A stretch of 64,000 nucleotides of DNA. Source: Afifella marina DSM 2698. Its GTDB lineage: Bacteria; Pseudomonadota; Alphaproteobacteria; Rhizobiales; Afifellaceae. Positions 1-7,367 of the stretch are shown one piece after another. Location of the stretch: NCBI RefSeq assembly GCF_900102695.1, contig NZ_FMVW01000009.1:1-64000 (forward strand). Reading direction: 5' to 3'. Every line of letters begins with the position of its first letter. The stretch's first letter is position 1. The position numbers and the translations under genes are program-made. Under the pieces are notes generated by a model, which saw nothing but the letters and a program-made list of their open reading frames with translations, was not told the DNA's origin and made no database searches.

Positions 1-298
1 CATCGGTCAGCTTCAGCCGCAGGAACCAGCGATAGGCGACATTCACCTCGATCTCGCGCACCAACTGGCGCTCAGAGCGGATGCCGAAGAGATAGCCCAG
101 GAACAGCGCCTTGAACATCAAGGTCGGATCGAGCGCCGGGCGGCCATTATCCGGACAGTAGAGCCCCGCAACCCGGTCATGGATGAACGAGAAGTCGATC
201 ACCGCGTCGATCTTGCGAAGCAGGTGATCCTTGGGAACCAATTGATCGAGTGTCACCATCTCGATCGCAGTCTGCTCAGGGGCCGGGCTCTTCAACAT
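1..298 (-). mobile_element. IS1182-type transposase, 5' part, runs off the left edge
   Basis: On the minus strand an open frame starts at the CAT at 296-298 and continues past the window edge, giving about 99 residues. After a short leader it reads MVTLDQLVPKDHLLRKIDAV, followed by a stretch with NGRPALDPTLMFKALFLGY and RSERQLVREIEVNVAYRWFL. This is the N-terminal (DUF772-like) domain of IS1182/IS5-related DDE transposases. The catalytic residues lie outside the window, so intactness cannot be judged. The IS end is probably near 335-352, where a short inverted repeat (AAAGCCC ... GGGCTTT) is followed by non-IS DNA. The element lies just beyond the 3' end of rcdA. Confidence 0.8.
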
Positions 299-354
299 GG
301 CCCACTGAATCAAAAAGCCCCGGCTCACGCCAGGGCTTTGTCAGCAGTCTGAAG

Positions 355-383
355 GCCGCTCCGAAGGGGCGGCCTTTTTTGTT
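355..383 (+). terminator. Rho-independent terminator-like hairpin beside the IS end
   Basis: GGCCGC and GCGGCC arms around an 8-base loop are followed by TTTTTT on the plus strand. No plus-strand gene precedes it except the insertion element, so it may terminate transcription coming out of the IS. It may also be left over from a gene displaced by the insertion. It lies beyond the stop of the minus-strand rcdA but has no T-run in that orientation. Confidence 0.4.
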
Positions 384-522
384 GGCGCGATCTTTTTGGT
401 CGATCTCTTTTTGGGGGAGATCCGCGACGATCGTCGGCAATGCCGATGTGCGAGACGAGATTGCGCGCCGTCGAGAGATGCCGTTTCTCGGAGCGCGTCG
501 TGCGAGCTTTGCCGTTGGGGCG

Positions 523-1047
523 TCAGCCGACACGTTTCTCGAAAGCGTCCTGAAGGGCTGCAAGCTGGCTTGCCACCGGGCTCGGCGCTTCCTCCAGGGT
601 CGCACGACCGTCGTCGAAAAGGGCTGCGTCGATCATCTGCACCCGCTTCTGCAGGGAAACGGAGCGGTCGATCAGCGCCTTGAACCCTTCCGGAAGCTCG
701 TCCCAGCCGGGACCGCGCATTGCGGTCAGAGCCTGATCGAGGCGGATCTTGTGTTTTTCTTCCGCCGCCTGGTCGAGCGTCATCTCACCTTCGTTCACAG
801 CGCGATGCAGGAGGAGCCAGGAGGCGAGCTGCATCAGCCGCGTGGTGAGGCGCATGGATTCGGTGGCATAGACGATGGAGGCGGGACGATTGAGCTCGGA
901 GGCGGCGGCGCGCCCGTCGCCATCGAGATAGGCTGCCGTCTCCTCGACGAGCTGCATGCCCGCCTGGAACAATTCGCTGAATGTCTGCGAATGCGCATAA
1001 GCGCGCCCGAAAGACAAAGGCTCTTCGCGGCTACCCGTTCGACGCAT
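523..1047 (-). CDS. rcdA: RcdA-type regulator of CtrA degradation (DUF1465)
   Basis: The 174-residue protein matches the DUF1465/RcdA family, with the signature AAYLDGDGRAAASEL followed by YATESMRLTTRLMQLASWLL and a conserved helical core. In Caulobacter RcdA is an adaptor that helps deliver CtrA and other substrates to ClpXP together with CpdR and PopA; the same role is inferred here. The start ATG at 1047 gives a short polar N-terminal tail before the conserved helices, and the length fits the family. A CtrA-like site (TTAA-N7-TTAA) lies upstream at 1321-1335, and an IS element lies just downstream. Confidence 0.85.
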   Translation of the reverse strand: MRRTGSREEPLSFGRAYAHSQTFSELFQAGMQLVEETAAYLDGDGRAAASELNRPASIVYATESMRLTTRLMQLASWLLLHRAVNEGEMTLDQAAEEKHKIRLDQALTAMRGPGWDELPEGFKALIDRSVSLQKRVQMIDAALFDDGRATLEEAPSPVASQLAALQDAFEKRVG

Positions 1048-1204
1048 GGACTTGATCCCTTTTGGCTATTCAAAGCCGAGTGCCGCGCCTCGGCAAGGGC
1101 GAGAGCCGGGTTCTCCACCGGCTTCTCGCTCGCGGAGCCATTTCGACACTCCGACGAGATCGAATTCAAACGGATTGTAATCAAATAGTAAAGATCACGA
1201 CGCA

Positions 1205-1233
1205 GGCCAAAAAAAGAGCCGCTGGGCGGCTCT
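1205..1233 (-). terminator. Rho-independent terminator of the DUF1192 gene
   Basis: Read on the minus strand, AGAGCCGC, a three-base loop and GCGGCTCT are followed by a run of seven T (A-run at 1209-1215 on the plus strand). The 8-bp perfect stem plus T-tract is a classical intrinsic terminator for the upstream minus-strand gene at 1367-1555. It separates that gene, and the CtrA-like site, from rcdA. Confidence 0.75.
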
Positions 1234-1320
1234 AGGCTGATACAGGGAGGCGTCAAACAGAGTGAACAGGATCACTCACATCCAAACCTGATTGGATAGC
1301 GTCATTAGAAATTAGAAAGG

Positions 1321-1335
1321 TTAATCCGCGGTTAA
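1321..1335 (-). promoter_or_regulatory. CtrA-like binding site TTAA-N7-TTAA
   Basis: The sequence TTAATCCGCGGTTAA has two TTAA half sites separated by exactly 7 bases, which is the consensus for the alphaproteobacterial cell-cycle regulator CtrA. It sits 274 bases upstream of the rcdA start and just past the stop of the DUF1192 gene. The spacing is exact, but TTAA pairs can occur by chance. A terminator lies between this site and rcdA, so direct control of rcdA is uncertain. Confidence 0.5.
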
Positions 1336-1366
1336 GCGGGGAACGACAAGCCGAACGATCGCGGTT

Positions 1367-1555
1367 TCAGCGCTTGAAAACAGCATCCGCAGCGGCGCGC
1401 CCGCCCTTCTTGCGCGTCAGCTCCTGCTTGATGCGCGCAATTTCTGCCTCGCAAAGCGCGATGCGCTCCTCAAGCTCGTGTTCTGAAAGGAGCGAGAGGT
1501 CTTCGCCCACCGTGTGGACCGGCTTTTTGACCGGCCTGTCGTCGTCAGCAAACAT
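1367..1555 (-). CDS. DUF1192 family small protein
   Basis: The 62-residue protein has a basic, proline-containing N-terminus (FADDDRPVKKPVHTVGEDLS) and then one amphipathic helix, SEHELEERIALCEAEIARIK. This is the usual form of DUF1192, a small coiled-coil protein common in alphaproteobacteria and of unknown function. It ends in a lysine/arginine-rich tail. It is transcribed away from the quinone oxidoreductase gene on the other strand and is followed by an intrinsic terminator, so it is probably monocistronic. The start ATG at 1555 is the only one that preserves the conserved N-terminus. Confidence 0.8.
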   Translation of the reverse strand: MFADDDRPVKKPVHTVGEDLSLLSEHELEERIALCEAEIARIKQELTRKKGGRAAADAVFKR

Positions 1556-1694
1556 CGTCGCCCATCTGGTTTCGGCCTTTGGCGCGAAGGATAACGCTGC
1601 ATCCGCTGGCTGTCAGCGTTTCATTGCCGGTGCTTCACCCATTCAAAATCCGACTTTCACGCGCTAGGTTCACTGCAGATTGTGGGGAGGATGC

Positions 1695-2699
1695 ATGAAC
1701 ATTCCGCAGACGATGGAAGCCGTCGCCATCACCGAGCCGGGCGGGCCGGAGGTGCTGGCTCTCGAAGAGCGCGCTGTGCCGCAGCCGGGAGAAGGCGAGC
1801 TTCTCGTCAAGGTCGCGGCGGCGGGCATCAACCGGCCTGACGTTTTGCAGCGGCTCGGTCGTTATCCAGTGCCGAAGGGAGCCTCCGACATTCCGGGGCT
1901 CGAAATTTCCGGCCATGTGGTGGCGGCGGGCGAGGGCGCGGAACGTTTCGGCGTCGGCGACGCGGTCGTGGCGCTTCTGCCCGGCGGCGGCTACGCCGAA
2001 TATGCGACCGTGGCGGAAACGAACGCTCTGCCTCTGCCCCAGGGGTTGTCGCTCATCGAAGGCGCGGCCTTGCCGGAAACGACTTTTACGGTCTGGCACA
2101 ATGTCTTCGAACGGGGCTCGCTCAGGCCCGGCGAGACGCTTCTCGTTCATGGCGGCACGTCCGGCATCGGCACGACGGCAATTCAGCTCGCCAAGGCCTT
2201 CAACGCGCATGTTCTGGTGACGGCAGGCTCGGATGAGCGCTGCGAGGCGGCGAGGCGCATCGGCGCCGACCGGGCGATCAATTACCACAGCGAAGATTTC
2301 GTCGAGGTGGTGCGAGAGTTTACCGGCGGCGAGGGCGCCGACGTCATCCTCGATATGGTCGGCGGCAGCTATACCCAGCGCAATTTGCAGGCGGCGGCGG
2401 TCGACGGGCGGGTCGTGCAGATCGCCTTCCTCAAGGGGCAGCGCGCGGAGGTCGATCTCGCGCTGATCATGCAGAAGCGGCTCATTCTGACGGGCTCGAC
2501 CTTGCGGCCGCAATCGGTGGAAGCGAAGGCGGAACTCGCGCGTATGCTGGAGGAAACGGTGTGGCCGGCGATCGCGGCTGGACGCTACACGCCGGTCATT
2601 CACGCGGTGGTGCCATTTGCCGATGTCGTGGAAGCACACCAGATGATTGATGCTGAACATGTCGGCAAGATCGTCTTGAAAGTCGATCCGCGCGCATAG
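1695..2699 (+). CDS. NAD(P)H-quinone oxidoreductase, zinc-free medium-chain (PIG3/QOR) type
   Basis: The 334-residue protein belongs to the zinc-independent MDR superfamily. It has an N-terminal GroES-like fold (AAGINRPDVLQRLGRYPVPKG), the Rossmann motif VHGGTSGIGTTAIQLA near residue 155, and the family ending GKIVLKVDP. Members use NADPH to reduce quinones or other electrophiles in the cytoplasm; the exact substrate cannot be read from sequence. The ATG at 1695 is chosen because GGGGAGGA precedes it by a few bases. An in-frame TTG at 1680 lies upstream of that ribosome site and is unlikely to be used. The structural zinc cysteines of alcohol dehydrogenases are absent, as expected. Confidence 0.88.
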   Translation: MNIPQTMEAVAITEPGGPEVLALEERAVPQPGEGELLVKVAAAGINRPDVLQRLGRYPVPKGASDIPGLEISGHVVAAGEGAERFGVGDAVVALLPGGGYAEYATVAETNALPLPQGLSLIEGAALPETTFTVWHNVFERGSLRPGETLLVHGGTSGIGTTAIQLAKAFNAHVLVTAGSDERCEAARRIGADRAINYHSEDFVEVVREFTGGEGADVILDMVGGSYTQRNLQAAAVDGRVVQIAFLKGQRAEVDLALIMQKRLILTGSTLRPQSVEAKAELARMLEETVWPAIAAGRYTPVIHAVVPFADVVEAHQMIDAEHVGKIVLKVDPRA

Positions 2700-2794
2700 C
2701 TTTGCGACCTCAAGCTTATCGCAACGGCGCATTGCGTGCTTCGCCGGGTGCCCGTATATGTCGGGCAACTTCCCGTCCACCGACGTGAATCACG

Positions 2795-2819
2795 CTCTGC
2801 CGGAGACCCTCCGGCAGAG
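2795..2819 (+). promoter_or_regulatory. Perfect 11-bp hairpin in the trcR leader
   Basis: CTCTGCCGGAG (2795-2805) and CTCCGGCAGAG (2809-2819) are exact reverse complements separated by the three bases ACC. The stem ends 5 bases before the AGGAGG ribosome site of trcR (2825-2830). No T-run follows, so it does not look like a terminator. It could block or present the ribosome site, stabilise the mRNA 5' end, or be a protein-binding dyad in DNA. Confidence 0.6.
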
Positions 2820-2838
2820 AACACAGGAGGATCATGCC

Positions 2839-3525
2839 ATGGCGTCAACGCCTCTGATGCCGAAAGCGACCGCCGTATGGCTGGTCGACAATACTTCGCT
2901 CACCTTCGAGCAGATCGCACATTTCTGCCGGCTGCACCCTCTCGAAGTCAAAGCGATCGCCGATGGTGACGCCGCCCAGGGTATCAAGGGTATCGATCCG
3001 GTGATCGGCGGACAGCTGGCGCGCGATGAGATCGAAAAGGCCGAGCGCGATCCGACCTATCGGATGAAGATCCTGGTCTCCAAGGTGCGCGTGCCGGAGA
3101 CGAAGCGGCGCGGACCGCGCTACACGCCCGTTTCCAAGCGGCAGGACCGGCCGAACGCCATTTTGTGGCTGGTGCGCAATCATCCGGAACTGAAGGATTC
3201 GCAGATCATCCGCCTCGTCGGCACGACGAAGCCGACCATCGAGGCAATCCGCGAGCGCACGCATTGGAACTCGGCGAACCTGCAGCCGGCCGACCCTGTC
3301 ACGCTCGGCCTGTGCTCGCAGCTCGAACTCGACCTCGAAGTCCGCAAAGCGGCGAAAAACGCCCCGGCCGTGGAAGAAGAGGGCGCACGCCTTCTGTCCG
3401 CGGAAGAGACGACGCGGCGCCCGCAGCCTTCCGAAAGCGATACGGGGCACGAGCGCGAGCCCGACATCGATCCGGATTCGGTTTTCGCCAAGCTCAAGAA
3501 TTTGAAGTCGAGCGATGTCACCTGA
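2839..3525 (+). CDS. trcR: TrcR-type cell-cycle transcriptional regulator (DUF1013)
   Basis: The 228-residue protein matches DUF1013/TrcR, a conserved alphaproteobacterial transcriptional regulator connected with cell-cycle gene expression in Caulobacter. Two helix-turn-helix-like repeats are visible: TAVWLVDNTSLTFEQIAHFC near the N-terminus and AILWLVRNHPELKDSQIIRL in the middle. Each is followed by a conserved block (LHPLEVKAIADGD; GTTKPTIEAIRERTHW). The C-terminus is acidic and low in complexity. The ATG at 2839 is preceded by AGGAGG with 8-base spacing; the frame extends 27 codons further upstream, but those codons would translate through the leader hairpin and are not family-like. Confidence 0.85.
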   Translation: MASTPLMPKATAVWLVDNTSLTFEQIAHFCRLHPLEVKAIADGDAAQGIKGIDPVIGGQLARDEIEKAERDPTYRMKILVSKVRVPETKRRGPRYTPVSKRQDRPNAILWLVRNHPELKDSQIIRLVGTTKPTIEAIRERTHWNSANLQPADPVTLGLCSQLELDLEVRKAAKNAPAVEEEGARLLSAEETTRRPQPSESDTGHEREPDIDPDSVFAKLKNLKSSDVT

Positions 3526-3568
3526 CCTCGCGTGAGCTCAGTTGAGAACAGCTGAGTTTTCGGGAGGC

Positions 3569-4333
3569 ATGGTGGAGAAATTTCTGACGGTGGCGGGTGA
3601 TCCCGCCACTTTCTCTTTGACCCTGGTGGTGCTGGTTGCCGGCACCGTCAGAGGCTTCGCCGGGTTCGGCGCCGGCCTCGTCTTCGTCCCCTTCGCGGGG
3701 GCTCTGATCGGACCGCGGGCGGCGGTCATCGTCTTGTGGGCGATCGATTCCCTGCCGACGCTTCCGATCCTCATTCCAGCTTTGCGGGTTTGCAATTACC
3801 GCTCCGTTCTGCCGGCGGCAGGCGGCGTGGCGCTGTGCGCGCCTTTCGGCGCCTATCTCCTTGCGACCGCGGATCCGCTCGTCTTGCGCTGGGGTATGTC
3901 GGCGGTGGTTCTTGCGCTGGTCGTTCTGCTCGGCTCGGGCCTGCGCTTTACCGGGCCGCGGCGCCCCGCCTCCGCCTTCGGCGTCGGCATGCTGTCGGGG
4001 GTTCTCGGCGGCGCGACGCAGCTCTCAGGCCCGCCGGTCGTCGTTTATTGGATGAGCGGGCACGAGGCGGCGGCGGAAATCCGCGCCAATCTCATCGTCT
4101 TCTTCGCGCTGTCGACGGTCATCACCGGTCTGTCGTTCTGGGCGAACGGCATCTTCAGCGAGGCGGCGCTGATCCGTGCGGCGATCGCCGCGCCCGTCTA
4201 TTTCGTTGCGCTCATTCTCGGACAGAAGATGTTCGGCTTTGCCTCCGAGAAGGTGTTCCGGAGGGTGGCGCTCGGCCTCATCGTCGCAGCCGCCATCATG
4301 GCTTCGCCCGCCTTCGACGGGGTGCTGCGGTAG
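3569..4333 (+). CDS. TSUP (TauE/SafE) family membrane permease
   Basis: The 254-residue hydrophobic protein has about eight membrane segments in two halves, each opening with a glycine-rich motif: GTVRGFAGFGAGLVFVPFAG in the first half and GMLSGVLGGATQLSGPPVVV in the second. This duplicated pattern is typical of the 4-toluene sulfonate uptake/TauE-SafE family, which exports or takes up small anions such as sulfite, sulfoacetate or taurine-derived sulfonates. The substrate cannot be predicted. The start is ambiguous: ATG 3569 lies very close to GGGAGG (3562-3567), and the adjacent GTG at 3572 has better spacing. An upstream TTG at 3542 lacks a ribosome site. Confidence 0.82.
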   Translation: MVEKFLTVAGDPATFSLTLVVLVAGTVRGFAGFGAGLVFVPFAGALIGPRAAVIVLWAIDSLPTLPILIPALRVCNYRSVLPAAGGVALCAPFGAYLLATADPLVLRWGMSAVVLALVVLLGSGLRFTGPRRPASAFGVGMLSGVLGGATQLSGPPVVVYWMSGHEAAAEIRANLIVFFALSTVITGLSFWANGIFSEAALIRAAIAAPVYFVALILGQKMFGFASEKVFRRVALGLIVAAAIMASPAFDGVLR

Positions 4334-4340
4334 CACGAAG

Positions 4341-4370
4341 CAGCCGGCCGAACGCCGGCTGTCAGTTTTC
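4341..4370 (+). terminator. Terminator-like hairpin after the TSUP gene
   Basis: CAGCCGGC (4341-4348) and GCCGGCTG (4354-4361) form an 8-bp stem with a 5-base loop. TTTT follows after a short gap (4366-4369). It begins 8 bases after the TSUP stop codon, between convergent genes. Confidence 0.55.
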
Positions 4371-4423
4371 TGCGGGCTCTTCCCTCGGAACGCTTGTCCC
4401 GAAAGCAGGCTGTCCCCGAAGGC

Positions 4424-5173
4424 TCAGGCGGCGGAGAGCCGCTCCATGACCTCGGCATCGACATCGAAGTTCGCATAGACGTTCTGCACGTCGTCATCGT
4501 CTTCGAGCGTGGCGATGAGCTTCATCAGCGTGCCGGCCTTTTCTTCATCGACCGGCGTCAGGGTCTGAGGCTTCCAGATGGCACGCACCGATTCCGCGTC
4601 GCCCAGCGTTTCGGCAAGCGCGGAGGAGACGTCGCCCAGATCCTCGAACTCGGTGAGGATGGTGTGGCCTTCCTCGTCGCTTTCGACATCGCTGGCGCCA
4701 GCTTCGATCGCGGCTTCGAGCACCTTTTCCGGATCGCCGGTGGAGGCCGGGTAATAGATCTCGCCGACGCGCTCGAACATGAAGGCGACGGAGCCGGTTT
4801 CACCGAGCGAGCCGCCGTTCTTGGCGAAGTAGGAGCGGACCGCGCCGGCCGTGCGGTTGCGGTTGTCGGTCATCGCCTCGACGATGAAAGCGACGCCGCC
4901 CGGGCCGTAGCCTTCGTAGCGGATCTCTTCGTAATTGTCGCTGTCGCCGCCGCTCGCCTTCTGGATCGCACGCTCGATGTTGTCCTTCGGCATCGATTGC
5001 GCCTTGGCATTCTGCACGGCCAGGCGCAGGCGCGGATTGGTGTTGGGATCAGGGTCGCCGACCTTGGCGGCGACGGTGATCTCCTTCGACAATTTGGAGA
5101 ACAGCTTTGAGCGGGCCGCATCCTGGCGGCCCTTGCGGTGCATGATGTTCTTGAACTGTGAATGGCCCGCCAT
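4424..5173 (-). CDS. yebC: YebC/PmpR family protein (TACO1 homologue)
   Basis: The 249-residue protein starts [20 protein letters not shown] and contains [13 protein letters not shown]-like and [15 protein letters not shown] segments, all hallmarks of the YebC/TACO1 family (usual length about 240-250). Members were annotated as DNA-binding regulators; more recent work links them to translation of difficult polyproline-type sequences. It acts in the cytoplasm. In many bacteria yebC is next to ruvC; here it is about 22 kb away on the other strand, so that linkage is broken. The start ATG at 5173 is fixed by the conserved N-terminus. Confidence 0.95.
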   Translation of the reverse strand: MAGHSQFKNIMHRKGRQDAARSKLFSKLSKEITVAAKVGDPDPNTNPRLRLAVQNAKAQSMPKDNIERAIQKASGGDSDNYEEIRYEGYGPGGVAFIVEAMTDNRNRTAGAVRSYFAKNGGSLGETGSVAFMFERVGEIYYPASTGDPEKVLEAAIEAGASDVESDEEGHTILTEFEDLGDVSSALAETLGDAESVRAIWKPQTLTPVDEEKAGTLMKLIATLEDDDDVQNVYANFDVDAEVMERLSAA

Positions 5174-5521
5174 TGCGGTTTTACCTGCGTCTTGTCGTGA
5201 ATGTCTCTGGGGAACGGAGGATATAATGGGGAGTGGCGAAGGCGTCTAGGTGGGGAAGGAGACGATCGACTGTCGCCGCGCCGCATTTTGCGCCTGCGGC
5301 ATAGCGGTCACTTGCCGCAATTGATGCCGGTGAGTAGGTGCTGAGGCAACGCGCGGGACTTTGCCGCGCGATGGAGCCTTGATGCTGGAGATTGTCAGAG
5401 CCCTCTGAGGCTCCCCTGGACGTTGATCCAGGTGGAGACGCGAAGCGGCAGAACGAACGGGCGCGGCCTGAGGGCGGCGTGCGCGCTCTGCCCCGTGCTT
5501 TCTCCGATCCAGGCATTTTCC
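5174..5521. other. Intergenic region between yebC and yjhX with two small hairpins
   Basis: No convincing gene is present in these 348 bases. A TATAAT hexamer occurs on the plus strand at about 5222-5227 without a good -35 element. Two adjacent hairpins lie at 5398-5413 (GAGCC/GGCTC) and 5415-5432 (CCTGGA/TCCAGG), about 90-120 bases upstream of yjhX, and may belong to its leader. The promoter of the minus-strand yebC must also lie here. Confidence 0.4.
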
Positions 5522-5779
5522 ATGAATATCTCGAAGTTCGAGCAGCGCGTCTTGCACGCGCTCGCTCAGGGCGGACGCATTCGTCATGAGCGCGGCGGCG
5601 GCCGCAAGATCACCCATGTCACCTGTTTCACCCGCGACGGTTTCGTACTCTCCGACTGCACATTGCCGGTCTTTTCCCGGCTTCTGTCGAAGGGGCTGAT
5701 CGAATCGCGCGGCGGTGCGCCCTATCAGATTTCTGAACGGGGTCGCCGCAGCGTCCGGGCACAGCTCGACAATCGGTGA
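5522..5779 (+). CDS. yjhX: YjhX family protein (UPF0386, putative toxin)
   Basis: Starting at ATG 5522 the product has 85 residues, exactly the family length. It follows the UPF0386 pattern: [20 protein letters not shown] at the N-terminus, [20 protein letters not shown] in the middle, and the invariant ending VRAQLDNR. Escherichia coli YjhX has been proposed as a toxin paired with the acetyltransferase-like YjhQ. No YjhQ homologue is adjacent here; the GNAT gene at 12946-13467 is 7 kb away and not obviously related. The fold is a predicted winged helix, so a regulatory function is equally possible. The open frame extends upstream to 5423, but those codons are not family-like. Confidence 0.85.
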   Translation: MNISKFEQRVLHALAQGGRIRHERGGGRKITHVTCFTRDGFVLSDCTLPVFSRLLSKGLIESRGGAPYQISERGRRSVRAQLDNR

Positions 5780-5863
5780 AAATATCGCCGGCGGTGAAGA
5801 CATCAATCGGCGCTGAAGACATCGCCGGCGGTGAACAAATCGCCGGCGAGGCGGTCTTCCGCG

Positions 5864-6883
5864 CTACGCCGTTTTGACCAGCAGAATGCGGGTCGGTGGT
5901 CCGCCTTCATAAGATATCTCGGCATTCAGGCTCCTCGCCATGGCGGTGACGAGTTTGGTGCCGAGACCGGTGCCGGTGGGGGCTGCCGCGCCGTTGAAGC
6001 CTTTGCCGTCGTCCTCGACGCTGAGGCGGAAGCCGCCCGGCAGGGTCGTGAGATCGACGCGGATGTCGCCGTCCTCTTCCTCTCCATAAGCGTATTTGCA
6101 GGCATTGGAGACGAGTTCGTTGACGACGACGCCGAGCGAAACGGCCTGGTCCGTGGTGAGGCGCAGCCCATCGGTGGTGAGATGGACGCGGCGTGCCGCC
6201 GTTTCGCTCGACCAGGTCTCTTCCAGCCCAGCGGTGAGCGCGCTCAGATAGTCGCCCATCTCGACGCTGTTGATGTCCTGCGAGGTGTAGAGCCGGCGAT
6301 GCACCTGGCCGATCGCATAGACGCGCTGCTGGGTGTCCTTAAGCGCGATCTTCGCCTCTTCCGCTTCGACGGCGTTGGCCTGCATCTGGATGAAGGAGGA
6401 GACGATCTGAAGCGAATTGGCGACGCGGTGGTTGGCCTCGCGCAAAAGCGCCGTGAGCCGCTCGTTGGAGGCTTTGAGCGCATGCTCCGCCTCATGCTGG
6501 GCCGCGACCAGGCGCTGATGTTCGAGCGTTGTTGCGAAGGAGGAGGCCAGAAGGTCGAAGAATTCCTCGCCCACCGTCTTCACCACATAATCGCGGGCGC
6601 CGGCCTTGAGGGCGGCCACCGCGATGGAGCTTTCCTCCGAACCGGTGACATAGACGACCGGGGGAGGCGAGGGCAGCGCGTTGATGAGAGGAAGCGCGTC
6701 GAGCCCCGTCTTGCCGGGCATGTAATGGTCGATGGCGACGAGGTCGAACCTGTCTTTTTGCAGAAGGGCGAGGCCTTCGTCGGCGCTTCCGGCGGTGGTG
6801 AGTTCGTAACCGCGGCGGGCAAGCGCGCGGCGCGTCAGGCGCCGCAGTCCCTCGTCGTCGTCGATATAGAGAATGCGCGGCAT
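5864..6883 (-). CDS. Hybrid receiver - HisKA_2 histidine kinase
   Basis: The 339-residue cytoplasmic protein has an N-terminal receiver domain (residues 1-120) with acidic pocket D8-D10, phospho-acceptor D52 in AIDHYMPG and conserved K102. This is followed by a coiled linker and a HisKA_2-type dimerisation motif, LLREANHRVANSLQIVSSFI, with H152. The C-terminus is an ATPase domain with N-box NELVSNACKYA and G-box EDDGKGF. The receiver-first order suggests that phosphorylation of the receiver controls kinase activity. It is the last gene of a three-gene minus-strand operon; the gap to the single-domain response regulator is 25 bases. No transmembrane segment is present. Confidence 0.85.
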   Translation of the reverse strand: MPRILYIDDDEGLRRLTRRALARRGYELTTAGSADEGLALLQKDRFDLVAIDHYMPGKTGLDALPLINALPSPPPVVYVTGSEESSIAVAALKAGARDYVVKTVGEEFFDLLASSFATTLEHQRLVAAQHEAEHALKASNERLTALLREANHRVANSLQIVSSFIQMQANAVEAEEAKIALKDTQQRVYAIGQVHRRLYTSQDINSVEMGDYLSALTAGLEETWSSETAARRVHLTTDGLRLTTDQAVSLGVVVNELVSNACKYAYGEEEDGDIRVDLTTLPGGFRLSVEDDGKGFNGAAAPTGTGLGTKLVTAMARSLNAEISYEGGPPTRILLVKTA

Positions 6884-6908
6884 TTCATCCGGTTCTTCAA
6901 GGGGTAAA

Positions 6909-7358
6909 TCAGGCTTCGATCTCGGGTTCGGGAACCTGGATAACCGAAATGAACAGGCCGAGCTGACGGATCGCCTGGGCGAAGGATTCGTACTCGACGG
7001 GCTTGGTGATATAGACGTTTGCTCCGAGATCGTAGCAGCGCTCGATCTCCATCTTGTCGTCGGTGGTCGTCAAAACCACGACGGGCGTGCGGCGGAGCGG
7101 GCTCGTTTCCTCCTTCATCCTTTTCAGGATGTCGGTGCCGCTCATGTCGGGCAGGTTGAGATCGAGAAGCACGAGCGCGGGGCCGTTGTGAGTCGGGCCC
7201 TCGGGGCTGTTGAAGAGGAATTCGACCGCAGCCGTTCCCTCGACGAAGTGGAGGACCGGGTTGTTGACGCCGGCGCGCCGGATGTTCTTTTCGATGAGAC
7301 GCGCATGCCCCTCATCGTCTTCGATCATGATGATGGTGACCGGTTGATGGCTCGACAC
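6909..7358 (-). CDS. Single-domain response regulator (Rcp1-like)
   Basis: The 149 residues form one receiver domain. Acidic residues are in IMIEDDEGHAR, the phospho-acceptor is D66 in ALVLLDLNLPDMSG, and K119 lies in VYITKP. The insertion between strands 2 and 3 and the overall length resemble the Rcp1-type receivers often paired with phytochrome or CHASE-domain kinases. There is no output domain, so it likely passes phosphate on or acts by protein-protein contact. It lies 9 bases downstream of the CHASE3 kinase gene and upstream of the receiver-kinase hybrid. A relay among the three proteins is an inference from operon structure. Confidence 0.88.
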   Translation of the reverse strand: MSSHQPVTIIMIEDDEGHARLIEKNIRRAGVNNPVLHFVEGTAAVEFLFNSPEGPTHNGPALVLLDLNLPDMSGTDILKRMKEETSPLRRTPVVVLTTTDDKMEIERCYDLGANVYITKPVEYESFAQAIRQLGLFISVIQVPEPEIEA

Positions 7359-7367
7359 GACGGGTTC

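Larger units (their letters stand above)
1048..1366. other. Intergenic region upstream of rcdA
   Basis: No gene is visible in these 319 bases. On the minus strand, in order, are a CtrA-like site (1321-1335), a dyad with arms ATCCAA and TTGGAT (about 1279-1296), a terminator hairpin (1209-1233), and an AT-rich stretch near 1180-1195 that reads TTACAAT on the minus strand and could be a -10 element for rcdA. The long plus-strand frame across this area is a shadow of rcdA. Confidence 0.5.

Noticed and set aside
5222-5227. TATAAT as a plus-strand promoter for yjhX
   Set aside because: No -35 element stands at a proper distance and it would imply a 290-base leader; kept only as a note in the intergenic entry.
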